A stretch of DNA of 64,000 nucleotides, from assembly GCA_035772405.1 (NCBI GenBank), contig JAYKKM010000172.1, positions 300,433 to 364,432 of the forward strand, given 5' to 3'. The notes under the pieces were generated by a model that did not search any database, was not told where the DNA came from, and was given only the letters and a program-made list of their open reading frames with translations. This document shows positions 34,171 through 45,906 of the stretch, piece by piece. A program made the position numbers and the translations under genes. Position 1 is the stretch's first letter; each line of letters opens with the position of its first letter. This DNA is from Chrysogorgia sp. JL179-B06 (taxonomy: Eukaryota > Cnidaria > Anthozoa > Scleralcyonacea > Chrysogorgiidae).

Positions 34171-34520
34171 ATGACACACTCCATCGAGATGCGAGTATTT
34201 CTTCAACAAGGTCTTGTAATCTGGGTTATCTATTGTACATGCATCAACTGTGGTTTGTCTACCTTGGTTACATTGATGTCCATGGTAAAGTCACCGTCTA
34301 CTGATTTGATCTGAGCACTGTAGATTTCTACTTTCATGGTTGTTGAGCCAAGCATCATCTCTATTTGTTTGGTTTTTATTTCTGTCGGCCATTTACGAAG
34401 GGCGTTGATCAGCTTTGCAGAAGCATAGGAGCTTCCAGCCCCTGTATCGAGTAGAGGTCTCGTCTTGACACCATCTATCTCTAATAATACGACTGAATAT
34501 ATCACTTCACTATCATCGTC
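34171..34520 (-). pseudogene. BEL/Pao retrotransposon aspartic-protease fragment
   Basis: The minus strand reads LLEIDGVKTRPLLDTGAGSS, with the retropepsin-like active site DTGAGSSY used by BEL/Pao polyproteins, continuing VTKVDKPQLM. After a frameshift near 34,235 it goes on DNPDYKTLLKKYSHL. No reverse transcriptase, integrase or LTR was found nearby, so only a fragment remains. Its 5' side ends at an 11-bp tandem repeat. Confidence 0.8.
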
Positions 34521-34523
34521 TTG

Positions 34524-34581
34524 ATGCGAGATAGGTGCGAGATAGGTGCGAGATAGGTGCGAGATAGGTGCGAAATAGGGC
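34524..34581 (+). repeat. 11-bp tandem repeat GCGAGATAGGT, about five units
   Basis: Directly abuts the BEL/Pao fragment. Confidence 0.9.
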
Positions 34582-34651
34582 GCCAACTCTCGTTTGGTTT
34601 CGATTTCGCAGATTGACGTATGGTGTCTTCTAGCACAATTTCTACAGGTGG

Positions 34652-36610
34652 TTGTGCTGCGACATTCAGAGCATCATTACAGATGATACACTATTGCATA
34701 AAAGACTTGACAACTTAGCTATTATACTAATTAACCGTGGATACAAACGAGAAACAATACACAAGGCTTTTGAACAAGCAAAACAATACTCACAGCCTGA
34801 ACTACTAAACAACCAACAACCAAAAAATAACAACAACAGTCCAATCTTTTCTATCCCATATAATAACAACACAACACACATTGGACAAATACTACGTAAA
34901 CACTGGCACATAATAGAACAAGATCCCACATTGCGCATTCTATGGCCAGAAGCACCAATTGTGGCATCCCTATTTTCAAGAAGGGAACACGTTCAGACCC
35001 AGCCAATTATAGACCAGTCTCACTTACAAGTATTTCCAGCAAGATCATGGAACATGTGATGTATAGTCAGATTATGGGACATCTTGATCGTAACAACATT
35101 CTTGTTCACTATCAACATGGCTTTCGCTCAGGACACTCTTGTGAATCCCAACTAATCATTACCATTGATAATATTGTCAGATCAATGAAAGAAAGAGAGC
35201 AAATAGATCTTCTCATACTAGACTTCTCAAAGGCCTTTGACACAGTGCCACATGAACGTCTTCTCATGAAGCTTAAGAATTATGGTCTATCCCATCAACT
35301 ACAGCAATGGATTAGAACATGGCTAACTACACGTTATCAAAGAGTGATTGTGGATGGGGAGTGCTCTGAATCTGTGCATGTACATTCAGGGGTACCTCAA
35401 GGGACAGTGCTGGGCCCCCTAATGTTCCTATTATATGTAAATGACATTGGGGATGGGATATTTTCCAACATCAAACTGTTTGCCGACGATTGTCTATTAT
35501 TTCGGCCAGTTACTTCAATAGACGATGCTAAAACACTTCAAGATGATCTGGATCTCTTGGTGAAATGGTCAAATGTCTGGCAAATGTCATTTAATCCAAC
35601 TAAATGTTTTATCCTACGAATCTCCAGACTTCATTCCACTGTGGAACACAATTACAATATTTCTGGGTCAGTGTTGAAGTCAGTGACTGACCACCCGTAC
35701 CTAGGTGTGTACTTATCAAATAACTTGAGTTGGAATACACACATTGATGTGATAACTAAAAAAGCAACAAACCAGTTAAATTTCCTTAGACGTAACCTAA
35801 GTAAGTGTTCCTCTGATGTCAAATCAATAGCGTATACCTCATTGGTCAGACCACATCTGGAGTATTCCTCTGCAGTTTGGGATCCACATACTAAGACTAA
35901 CATTTTACAAATTGAAGCTGTACAACGCAGAGCTGCTCGCTTTGCCCTAAACCGTTATGACAGATATAATACCAGTGTAACCGGGCTCATTAAAGAGCTC
36001 GGATGGGACACTTTGGAAACTAGAAGAACAGTTAACCGGCTCAATATATTATATAAAGCAATCAATAACCAGATAGCCGTTCCACTGCCGAATGATCTCA
36101 GAAGGCCAACCAAGATCACCAGGAACCAGCATTCAAAGTCCTTCATCCAAATGTCCACAGGTCCCAACTACTATATCAACAGCTTTTTCCCCAGAACAAT
36201 AAAGAACTGGAACACCCTAACAGAAGACATTGTACAGGCTCCATCCACTGAGTCATTCAAAACATTAGCATTGGGACATTTTAGAATAAATTGATTGTTG
36301 TAAATATATTTTTATTTTTACTTTTATTTTTACTTATATATGTATATATTATTTTTATTGTTTTACCTTAAAAGCTTTGTATAGACTCATATATATAATT
36401 ATTTATTTATTTATTATTAATGATTATTATTATTATTATTATTTGAATTCCTTGTGATACTTATGGTTTTAAGGAAAATAAAGATAGATGTAGATCAAAG
36501 AAATAAGAATCTTAAAGATTCCCTTGTTCGTGCCAAATTACAAAATAACATTACAACAGACTAAAACCAACTACATACACAACAACATACACACAACTTT
36601 AACAACAATT
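34652..36610 (+). pseudogene. Penelope-like (GIY-YIG type) retroelement ORF, split by a LINE insertion
   Basis: 34,652-34,963 reads NNNTTHIGQILRKHWHIIEQ and DPTLRILWPEAPIVA, a pattern seen near the C-terminal side of Penelope-like reverse transcriptases. The expected continuation (RR..NL.D.LVRAKL) appears at 36,498-36,560 as QRNKNLKDSLVRAKLQNN, on the far side of a LINE fragment. One ORF has thus been cut by an insertion of about 1.53 kb. The GIY-YIG endonuclease part is not seen. Confidence 0.7.
34964..36294 (+). mobile_element. 5'-truncated non-LTR retrotransposon (LINE) reverse transcriptase
   Basis: One open frame starts IPIFKKGTRSDPANYRPVSL and holds the RT blocks LDFSKAFDTVPHERLL, GVPQGTVLGPLMFLLYVNDI and the catalytic LFADDCLLF, then the thumb region and a C-terminal RRAARFALNRY stretch, ending at 36,294. 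The family is jockey/CR1-like. No upstream endonuclease is present. A 3' tail with (ATT)n at about 36,410-36,445 follows. The frame is unbroken over about 440 codons, so the insertion is young. Confidence 0.9.
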
Positions 36611-36619
36611 GTTTTTATA

Positions 36620-39600
36620 AAATTAGATGTACACAAAATAAAAGAAATAAAAGTTTAAAACTCAGGTATTCAGATCCTGGGGGTACAGTGTCACGTCTGA
36701 TTTTGGTATATGGTGGTTGATGGTCGTTGGCCTCTTGGTTGAATTCCCTGCTGCTCAAATGATGTCATGTAGACTGTTCAGTGTGGTGAGGTACATGTAA
36801 GATTGTCTATGTTCAGTATGTATGTACGTGGAGTCTATATTAAGTGCCGAATGTATTTAGCTTGTACAGTAGATCTGATTGGGGACATTTTTCCATTGAT
36901 TCTGTAGAGAGGAAAACTGGAGAATCCGGGGAAGTGCCCTGAAGGTGCAGGGGAAAAAACTGTATTTTAAAGTCATCCATCTTGCTGAGTTGACTTAACC
37001 CTGGGGAGCAGTGGTGCCGTGCAAGGCAGCCAGCTTGTAGAATACGTTACCAATGCATTCCATATTGTGATACTCTATATGTTGTGTGTCTCGTTCTTTA
37101 AAAAAACCTTATTGTAATTATATTTATAAAGTTGGATGTAAATACAGGTAAACTAAAATAATGTGGAGTTGAGTGAGATTGTGTTCCGGATAATTATGTC
37201 ATAGTGTATATTGTATATGTTTTGGATTATGTCATAGTATACTGTATGTTGTTTATTTTACCTCAAGTTTATATTGGTTTTTTACTTTGTATTATAGCAT
37301 ATCGTGTGGAGAGAATATATTAGAATAGAGGTGTAAAGATGTAAATTAAATAAAGGGAGATGATGATAATGGTGATGTAATAATGGTATTTATTTAATGA
37401 TAGTAATAATAATACTTATTTAAAATTATATTGATAATAATAATTAATGTTATACTGTATACTGTGGATGGTTGTGTATTGTGGTTGGGTTTGATATTTT
37501 CGGACAATGGGATTTGGATCGGAAGAGATTTGTGACGAGCAATGATTTGAATGCAGAATGGGAGAAGTGAAGAGGAGAATGAGGGAATAAGCTGGTAGAG
37601 TGGAGGATTATTGAAGATATGGAATTTGCAAAACCCGGGTGCGGTGAATATAAAGAGTATGTCAAGGCCGAGGTGAATGCCTGAAGTCCGCCACCCCGAC
37701 CTTGTCCCTGTTTTTGGAGAAAACATAAAGGCCATGAATCGTCAGGTTCCAAGCATGACCGGGAAAGCACGTTTCTAACCTACTAGCAGGTCTCGGAACG
37801 ACGTGCCCACATGTGCTTATTGAGAGAAGAGAGTTGGTGGATGAAGACAATGCCAGTGAATAACGCACGACATGTCGATCCAGAAGGGTTGGTATGTTCT
37901 ACTGGCAATGAGACGTTCTGGCGAACGTGATGGACTGTATGAGTGAATGGATACAATAAAAGGGTCGACGCATACTTACGATGGTTGGAATGCTGTTTTC
38001 GTGGGTTTGTTCGTGCGGATGGTGCCTCTGACTTCGGGATTGTTGTTGGAATTATTCAACGCAAAAAATGTAAATACTCTCTCGTCGCAAGCGGGATGGA
38101 AAGACTGTGTTCTTGGGCATGTGGGGTGGTGAGGGGTCGTGATGGATATTGTGGGTGTGTGGTGGGGATATGAGGAGCCCAGTCCCTCGGCGTGTAATGG
38201 CGTTGTTGGTATTCTGTGAGTATTGTTTACGTGATTTATGTGTATCGATGATGAACAACAGAAACAAATCAATAAATCAGAGAGTTGGGGAGGCATAAAA
38301 AGTGTGTCAGTGGACTTTGTTCGTCAGGGTTTCAGAGTGTTCTTGATCTTGAACACCGTGTTTGTTAGGCAGGTATTAAATTGTTAATTTAAGTAGGTTT
38401 TGTTATTCGTTGTATAAAAGGACGGTAGTGGGCCAATTATCTTTAATTATTTTGAGACCGTGTGAGTGGTGTAAAACCATCCACACACCAAATGGAGGCA
38501 CGTATACTGGGAGATGTATATTTATTTATTGGAGTGTTGAAAACGGTTGGTTTGCTGTATTGAAAGTGGTAAATGTATATATTTTTTTATGTATATGTGA
38601 AAATGTTATAATATTGTGCACTGTACACAGATAGGAGTTAGTTAATATGACATAACTAGTTACAGTGCTTGGTTTGGGTGTTGTGTTCGCAGCCCAACAT
38701 TCACGAGCGTGCCCAAAATTCATAAATGGTGTTGTTATATTTCTAAAAGTGGTGCTTAATCTCCTAAAAGTGACAAGTCTTTGGTGTCTTAAGACCTGAG
38801 TTATTTAACATAATTTGTTAGTGAACCACTTGTTGGAATTAACCAATTGCTGGGTATTGGTATTTATTTTGGTGTTAGACATTGCAGTTACTTTGGAAGT
38901 GTATTGTGTATGTAGTGCTGTGGTGACAATAGACATCATTGTTATTCAATCACACCCACATTGTTTTTAATTATAGTAATTTTGCCTCAGGTGGCTTTAA
39001 CTAATTCTGATTGTAGTAGTTTTTCTTTTATTTGTACTTTCATAAATTTACCCCAGGACTTGTGACCTTGGTTGTTGTGGTTTTGTATTCAGGACTTGTG
39101 ACTTTGGTTGTCAAGGCTTTGCACCCAATGTGCAGTATGTAGAGGAAGGACTTGGTCAGATTGTTTTTGGAATTCATAGATCTGCTTTTCCAGCTGTTTC
39201 GGTTGATAGATTGTGGTATTGTTGATTATGTCAAATTGTGACATACAATGTATGCCTGTTCAATGTGCAATCATTGGATTGAGTTTTTCATTGTTTTGCA
39301 GGTGGGTGTTAAGGTGTAGGATGACCGTCAAGTGTTGGAGCTCCCACCTTCGTTTCGATGAATGTTGAAGCAGCTAAGCAGGTGCAGGTATGTGAGTCTC
39401 TTCATTGCTCGTGTTGTTGTAACATTCCGTTCCGGGGTCGGGCATTTTGACGTTCTTGTTACCAGTCGGCCGATGTCAAGGCATGTTGAACCACATGATA
39501 TTGAAAATTGCAAGGTAAGTTCGCGAATAATATTACAGTACTTATTTATGCTTCTTTTTGTGATGCAAATATTAAATAAGGTCTTGTTTACTTTTTAATC

Positions 39601-40050
39601 AGACTTTTGTTTTTTTCCCTTCATGGTAGGTAGGTGAAATGATATTGAAAAGTATAAAGTGTACAGGCGTGTGTTAACTATCTTTTATTATGGCGGAGAC
39701 ATTTCTAACCCAGGGCAAAGATTGACCGCAAAGTTCTGCTCCAGAGTGGAGCTATTGACACAAAAAATTGAAAATGTCAAATGCCGCTGGGTCTGCCCGC
39801 CCTCCCTCCCGTCAGGCAAAACATTGATTGGTGCATAATTCTTTCTAAGATTGACAAGCCAAAACTGTTATGAAGTTGGTGTCACATTTGATAAATACAA
39901 AGGCACAAAGCTGTCCATAAACATGCACAGGTAGTAATCTAATTGATGCTAATGATGAGAGTGCATGATAGTTGACAGTCACGAATTGTTATAGCAGTTG
40001 TTTCAACTCTCAAATAAACAAAATAAAGTTTTGATGAGCGTTCTAAAACA
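36620..40050. other. gene-poor stretch, GT-rich
   Basis: No recognised protein. Open frames are short and without motif. Small local repeats occur (ACTTGTGAC(C/T)TTGGTTGT at about 39,060 and 39,098). It may be intron of the minus-strand gene whose first exon lies at 40,179-40,514. Confidence 0.4.
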
Positions 40051-40178
40051 GTTTTAACTTAGTCAAAGCACATGATAGTGTTGGGGAAGCATTTCGAGCG
40101 TCTTAACATGTGTAGCGTTATTTGATTCAGGCTTAAGTCTATTACAGAATAAATATCGTATTTATAATTTTTCCTCAC

Positions 40179-40514
40179 CTTATCTTTTCGATGGGGAATC
40201 TGGTTTATATTGGTACATGATGGTCCCTTATTCGATACCAGTATATCGCATGTTTTAACTGGAAGGCCAAAGTGAGCTGCACAGGCGATCTTCAAATTGT
40301 CCAAAGTTAGATCGTCAAATTCATATTCCACAAATTCACGTGGTTGCACCGGTCGAAAAGTTTGCCTATTATCGGGTTCTGCGGTGAGACGCTGAACAAC
40401 AAGTTCTCTCACTGATCCTTTTTGATTTTTGCCGCGTCCACTTGGGTTTTTAGTTCTTTTTGCACTCATCTTCGCATTTAAATCCGCCCACACTTTGTTA
40501 ATTTTCCGAGACAT
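40179..40514 (-). CDS. first coding exon of an unrecognised protein (112 residues)
   Basis: Starts MSRKINKVWADLNAKMSA with a basic, low-complexity first 45 residues, then a compact part VEYEFDDLTLDNLKIACAAH...CDILVSNKGPSC. The frame ends at a good donor (AAG/GTGAGG), where codon phase is 0. I do not recognise the domain with confidence; similar short domains occur N-terminal in invertebrate HECT or SAM proteins, but that is memory, not proof. Following exons were not found. It lies 520 bp left of the 7-kb transposon and is not part of it. Confidence 0.5.
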
Positions 40515-41065
40515 GTTGTCATTGCTCGAGACAAGAAAACCTGGGCCAGCTCAAGCCGTTGCAAGGCATGCTGGTCTATGATAACGATGGGCCATGTCGA
40601 AGACATTTGAAAAAAAATATTTAATTTTTTTCCCTGTTTGAATTTCTATGTCAATATTTAATAAATTTTTTTAATGTATTTTTATTTATTTGTATATTAA
40701 AAAAATTATTAATTTACATATTTATTTTAATTTTTTTTGTATTTCAAATAAACTAATTTTATTTATTTTTACTTCACATTAATTTTTATTTTTATTTTAT
40801 TTTTTAATAAAAAATCTGTTTATTGTTAATGATTCGCTATGATAACGATGGGCCACCATACTACAGCAACTTCTTGTTGCTCTTTCAGAATAATTTCTCG
40901 TCGAGTATTTCGCAAAATAAGTTTCCAATTCCAACGCTAATAACTATACATTCTTTCGCGATGTTGACTAATATTTCAATATTATATAATCCCCTCGCCC
41001 GGCGCGAAGCGCCGGCCGAAGGCCGAAGGCCTGAGTATGCCTGCCCATTTGTAGCAATATTCAAT

Positions 41066-41490
41066 AAACACAATTCATTCAATTCAATATTTATATTCAT
41101 TCAATTCAATATTTATATTCATTCAATTCAATATTTATATTCATTCAATTCAATATTTATATTCATTCAATTCAATATTTATATTCATTCAATTCAATAT
41201 TTTATATTCATTCAATTCAATATTTATATTCATTCAATTCAATATTTATATTCATTCAATTCAATATTTTATATTCATTCAATTCAATATTTATATTCAT
41301 TCAATTCAATATTTATATTCATTCAATTCAATATTTATATTCATTCAATTCAATATCTATATATTCATTCAATTCAATATCTATATTCATTCAATTCAAT
41401 GTTTATTTTCATTCAATTCAATACCTATCCTATATTTATTCAATTCAATACCTATATTCATTCAATTCAATACTATATTTATTCAATCCT
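41066..41490 (+). repeat. 22-bp minisatellite in the left terminal inverted repeat
   Basis: About 19 units of ATTCAATTCAATATTTATATTC. The open frame through it (NIYIHSIQYLYSF runs) is an artefact. Confidence 0.95.
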
Positions 41491-41576
41491 GCCCCTTAAT
41501 GCATTCAATATTGGGGACTGGGTCGAACGGACAATTCACTTTCCCGCGCTTTTTAAAGCTTTGAGCTTTCGACAAC

Positions 41577-44500
41577 ATGGACAATAACAGAGAGAAATTG
41601 TCACAGGCTGCTGATCTTCTGCGGCAAGCTTCAGATATGTTACGTAGTATTCCGAGCGGGAATAATACTGCTAGCCGTACAAGTTCAAGCACAAGTACAG
41701 TAACTACAACAGCAGGAACGATTGCTGAAACCCTTTCGCGCGCAAGGTCGATGATGGCAACCAGTTCAAGCGCAGGGTTATATAGACGGCTTAATCGAAA
41801 CGAGCGTCTAAGAGCTGCATCAACTTCATCAACGAACTCGCCAAAAAACAAGAAAGAAAAGAAATCAAAGCATGTAGAGAAAAAACCCGTTGAATTTGCT
41901 CTGCTAAAGGCAAATTCCGCTGACGAATGTGATGAAGAAGAGGAAGATGACATCCTGAGAAAAGAAAATATAGTCGAAAGAGGAATGGTAATTTTAACAG
42001 AAGACGACGACGAGAAAAGCGTTCGTGAAAAGCTAGTTTCTAGTCTAAAGTCTACGTACAGTATTCTTGGACTAAACGACTTTGAATTTGTTAAAGTAAC
42101 CCAGAAGAAAATATCGGTATTAAAATTGGGCGAAGGGACGGAGTACAATTTCGCCGTTGTGCGAAAACTGGCTGGACAAGGTCTGTTATACCCCGTGGTT
42201 ATACCATGGATAGTAAATAGACTGGATAGGAAACTAAGATCACGTGCGACGTTTCCAGCATGCTGATTGGTTTAGGCACCAGTTGGTCGCGTGAAAACCT
42301 AGTTGCAAATCGTGATGTCACAAAATCACCATAAATCGCAACGTTTAGCAATAATACAGCTAAAAATGAAAGTCAAACTACCAAAAAATATCACAATGCC
42401 ACTTTACGATGGAATATCCGACTACCATTACTCATTTTAGGCGAAAATATCCAACTTTAGACGGTGAAAAACGCGTCGCAAATTTCAACGAAAACAACGG
42501 TAGTTTTGCGACGCCAGTTTCTTCACCACAAAACGAAAACAGCTGAAACAAAGACGAACAACATTTACCTCGATCATTTGGTCGTGGCTTAGGCAGGTTT
42601 GTAAGACGATGAAACATTTTGGAATCTCAATGTAGCTACTTGAATACGAAAATATGGAGAAGTCGAAGAGAAACTCAGCAAAATCTGTGTACTCGTGACA
42701 TCTTCGTGACATCACGAATTTCAACTAGGTTTTCACGCTGACGCCATCCAGTTTCCTATCCAGTCTATTTACTATCCATGGTTATACATCCGAATAAAAA
42801 AAGATTATCATTTTGTCCTAAATGAAATATCAGTCTCAGATGATGATCAACTGCCAGACTTCCCAGTCATGGCAGTCAGCATTGATTTGACCCAGCCCCA
42901 AGAGTCCGTTGATAGGTCAGTCAGAAACTCAACCAAGTTTGATGGTAATGATTTTTTTGATACAGTTGTAAGAGAATTCCCATCCAGTGACATTCTAGAA
43001 CCCACTGAAATGCTAAAGTACTTACAGAGCAAAATTATCAGAGGGCGGCCCCTGGATCTTTCTGACAATGCTGTAGCACTTTCGGGAGAAACCAATTTCA
43101 TTGCTGTTGACCGTGAAAATATTTTGGAGTCAACATTTGAAGAGCTGAGATCAGTGAGTGACCCAAGAATAACCTTCCAAGTGGATTTTTATGGTGAACA
43201 GGCACAGGACAGTGGTGGGCCAAGGAAAGAATGGATTAGACTGTGTAACCAAAAGGTACTGTAATTCATGGTTCAATTATCCTTTCTGTTACCAATACCC
43301 CTAGGCAACCCTGGTGAAAAAGTGAGCTAGGGTGTTTGTAACATTAATGGTATACCAGTATTTATTTATATCTATTTTATTCTTAATAGATAAAGACCAA
43401 GTACTTTGACAATGGGCTAAAGGAGCACTTAGCAGAAGATTATTTTTTGGTGGGGCAGATGGCTGCTATTGCATTATTACAGAATGGCCAAATTCCAAAG
43501 TATTTTGCAGAAGAGTTATTAACTGCTATTTTTGTCAGTGAAGATCCATGTGTTTCAACATGTATCATCAAAATACGCAATGGCCTAGATTGTTTGGGAA
43601 TACACATGTTTGCAAGGAAATTTCCACTCTTTCTTCATTTATTAAGGCCAATTCAGCAAAGATTAACAGTTCAAAAGATCATTCATCTTCTTCCACCCCA
43701 GTTTTCGGAAGAGGGATGCAACAAATTAGTTCTCGAGAAAGCTGTTTATGGAAAGTTTGTAAAGTACATCAGAGAGGTAGCAGGAGGCCGAAGAGTGACT
43801 ACACTGGAAAATGTTTTGGAATTTGTAACTGGAGCAAGTGAGGAACCAATATTGGGATTTGCTCGGCAACCAATAATCACATTTTTGGAAGCAGATGTGT
43901 GTGAACCAAATGAGGAATTTGCTGAGGAACAGGTGTGTCAAATTTTATTGTTTTCTATAAATTGGTTGTAATACTATATACAAGTATAGTACTACAGGTA
44001 CTGTATATGGGTGTCAACATATATGCACATGGACCAATATAGATGTCCCCCTTCCTTATAAAAAAGGCCATCTAGCTGGGAATCTTTTCAGATTTCTGAA
44101 ACAAAATCCAGTTGCCCAACAGGCAGCCTGATATGTTGAGGAAGGGCACAGAAGTGATGTAATAATGTAAATTATTTACATGTATTATAATTGGGGGAGA
44201 GGCAGGGAGGGTCACTTTTGGTCAACTGTTACCTCTCAGACCTAATCACTTGTGGTCAACTGTTGAGTCTCAGACCTAATCAGGTTTAGTTGTATCTGCT
44301 TATGTCATGACACCATGAACAATAAAAATAGCAGTAAAATATTGTCACATGAAAGTATGGGGGTTGATAAAAATAGTTGTTCATTCACAAAGTTATAGGT
44401 AAACCATACTAAACTAACAATACCTGACAGGAAATTTTAATAAAACAAGAACTGAAATAGAACTTTCAAATAGATTATGTGGAATTAATACTGTAATAAT

Positions 44501-45127
44501 CCCACAGGGATGTTTCCTTAGGGTCCAAACCCTCCACTTCTTTTCTCTTCAAGACCAATTTTGTAATTGTTCCCAAATCCTATAAGAAACTAGGGGATAA
44601 GAAGTATGACATCAACTGATCACATCAAATAGGCTGATCACATCAAATAGGGCTATAACAATGAATTACAGTACAGTGTCCTGTGTGATTTTAATCTTAT
44701 TTCTTGCTCTGATGCAGCATTAGTGAATTTGCTCCATAAAATTGCTCTATGACATCAGTAAATATGTGATGTCATCATTTTGTCCCCCACTTTTCAAGGA
44801 CTGGTGACTCCCCTGTGTGCCAGAACATGATCCACATGCTTCATGGACCGTAACTGATTATATAACTTAGTGATTATATAATCATGATTTAAAGGCCATT
44901 AAGTTTTACCTAAACTTAATCAATGGTCTTTTATTTTTTTTCTGCATTTAATAAAGGAACCAAGAGAGAAGAAGAGAGCAATCCCTGACTTTCTTCCCAA
45001 GTCACACACTTGTTCCAACACACTGCATTTACCAAGAGGATCTGCCACATTGCCTTTGCCAAGTGATGAAAAGTTATTTAATATTTATGACTATGCATTC
45101 AAAAATACTTATTTTGGCATTATGTGA
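41577..45127 (+). CDS. HECT-type E3 ubiquitin ligase carried by the transposon (disrupted)
   Basis: HECT ligases accept ubiquitin on a C-lobe cysteine and pass it to substrates. Exon 1 starts MDNNREKLSQAADLLRQASD at 41,577 and has a low-complexity N-terminal part. After the MITE at 42,205-42,780 reading resumes as DYHFVLNEISVSDDDQLPDF, up to the HECT start (ITFQVDFYGEQAQDSGGPRK) and a donor at 43,256. Exon 43,390-43,932 carries the N-lobe middle. Exon 44,957-45,127 carries the C-lobe with SHTCSNTLHLPRG, where the Cys is the expected active site, and ends NTYFGIM. Two faults are seen: the MITE, and a 7-A run (42,796-42,802) that shifts the frame by one. The MITE might be spliced out as an intron; otherwise this copy is a pseudogene. 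Close relatives are the G2E3-like HECT genes common in cnidarian and fish genomes. Confidence 0.85.
42205..42780. mobile_element. 576-bp MITE with 31-bp perfect terminal inverted repeats inside the HECT exon
   Basis: It begins CATGGATAGTAAATAGACTG and ends with the inverse. GTTATAC (7 bp; 8 bp if the preceding G is counted) is repeated on both sides (42,198-42,204; 42,781-42,787). Further inversion inside: GTGAAAACCTAGTTG against CAACTAGGTTTTCAC. Superfamily not assigned. Confidence 0.92.
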
Positions 45128-45485
45128 TTTATACCATACAGTATGTATTGCTTTTTAGTGCTTTAGATTGGAGTAAGACTGATGATACCTCGAATATACT
45201 GTATATTATACAGTATTTTTCAAAAACATGCAGTTGTTGATTTTTTGCATTTTATTTTCTATTTTACCATCCATTGTTAAAGTTAGCTTTAGTTTGCCTG
45301 TAAGTTGTAACAACATTTTGGTTTGTTGACAACAGTAAGAAAATATTTTCTGATTAACTTGAAATTATTGGAAGTACTAATCAGTAAGAAACTTTGTATT
45401 AACTTGTTTGATGTTCATTTTATTCAGTGTAAACCAGTGTTTGTTGATTGCTTAGCTACAGAATCACATTATCTTTTTAGATTTA

Positions 45486-45735
45486 GGCCACACCAATTTG
45501 ATACTTCTGGCATGGATTTTTTAGGGTCTGTCAGTCAGGAAAAATGGAAATAAAAAAAAGTACAAGCTCGTACCCAGTCTTTTGACTCGCCGGTGAAAAG
45601 CCTGGGTACGAGGTTGAAAAAGCACAAAAATAACCAATTTGTGATCAAAGTAAATAATTGGTACAAATTTTATTTTGGTTTCACAAAAACAGGGTCGGTT
45701 GGGATCCGTACCCGAACAATTAAATTGGTGTGGCC
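45486..45735. mobile_element. 250-bp PIF/Harbinger-like MITE
   Basis: GGCCACACCAATTT and its inverse form the termini, and TTA is duplicated on both sides (45,483-45,485; 45,736-45,738). An inner hairpin CGTACCCAG...CTGGGTACG lies at 45,569-45,610. It sits between the two convergent genes of the 7-kb transposon. Confidence 0.82.
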
Positions 45736-45906
45736 TTATGGCACCATGTACATTTATTTTTATTGAGTGTAAATAACACTGTTAACCAGATCTTCATGTC
45801 TTATCCTTGAAAAGCACTGTCAGTACATACAGTAACTGTCAACATCGACCTTCCTAATTCTCATAAATACAATACAAAAAATTGAGTGTTATTAACATCA
45901 ACAAAC

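Noticed and set aside
37394..38300. Minus-strand open frames of 70-113 codons
   Set aside because: Low-complexity composition (Ser/Pro/His from purine-rich opposite strand) and no domain.
41066..41490. Regularly repeated units as a CRISPR array
   Set aside because: Units are directly adjacent without unique spacers and the genome is eukaryotic.
40823..41587. 254-codon open frame on the plus strand
   Set aside because: Runs through the 22-bp minisatellite of the transposon end; repetitive peptide, no domain.
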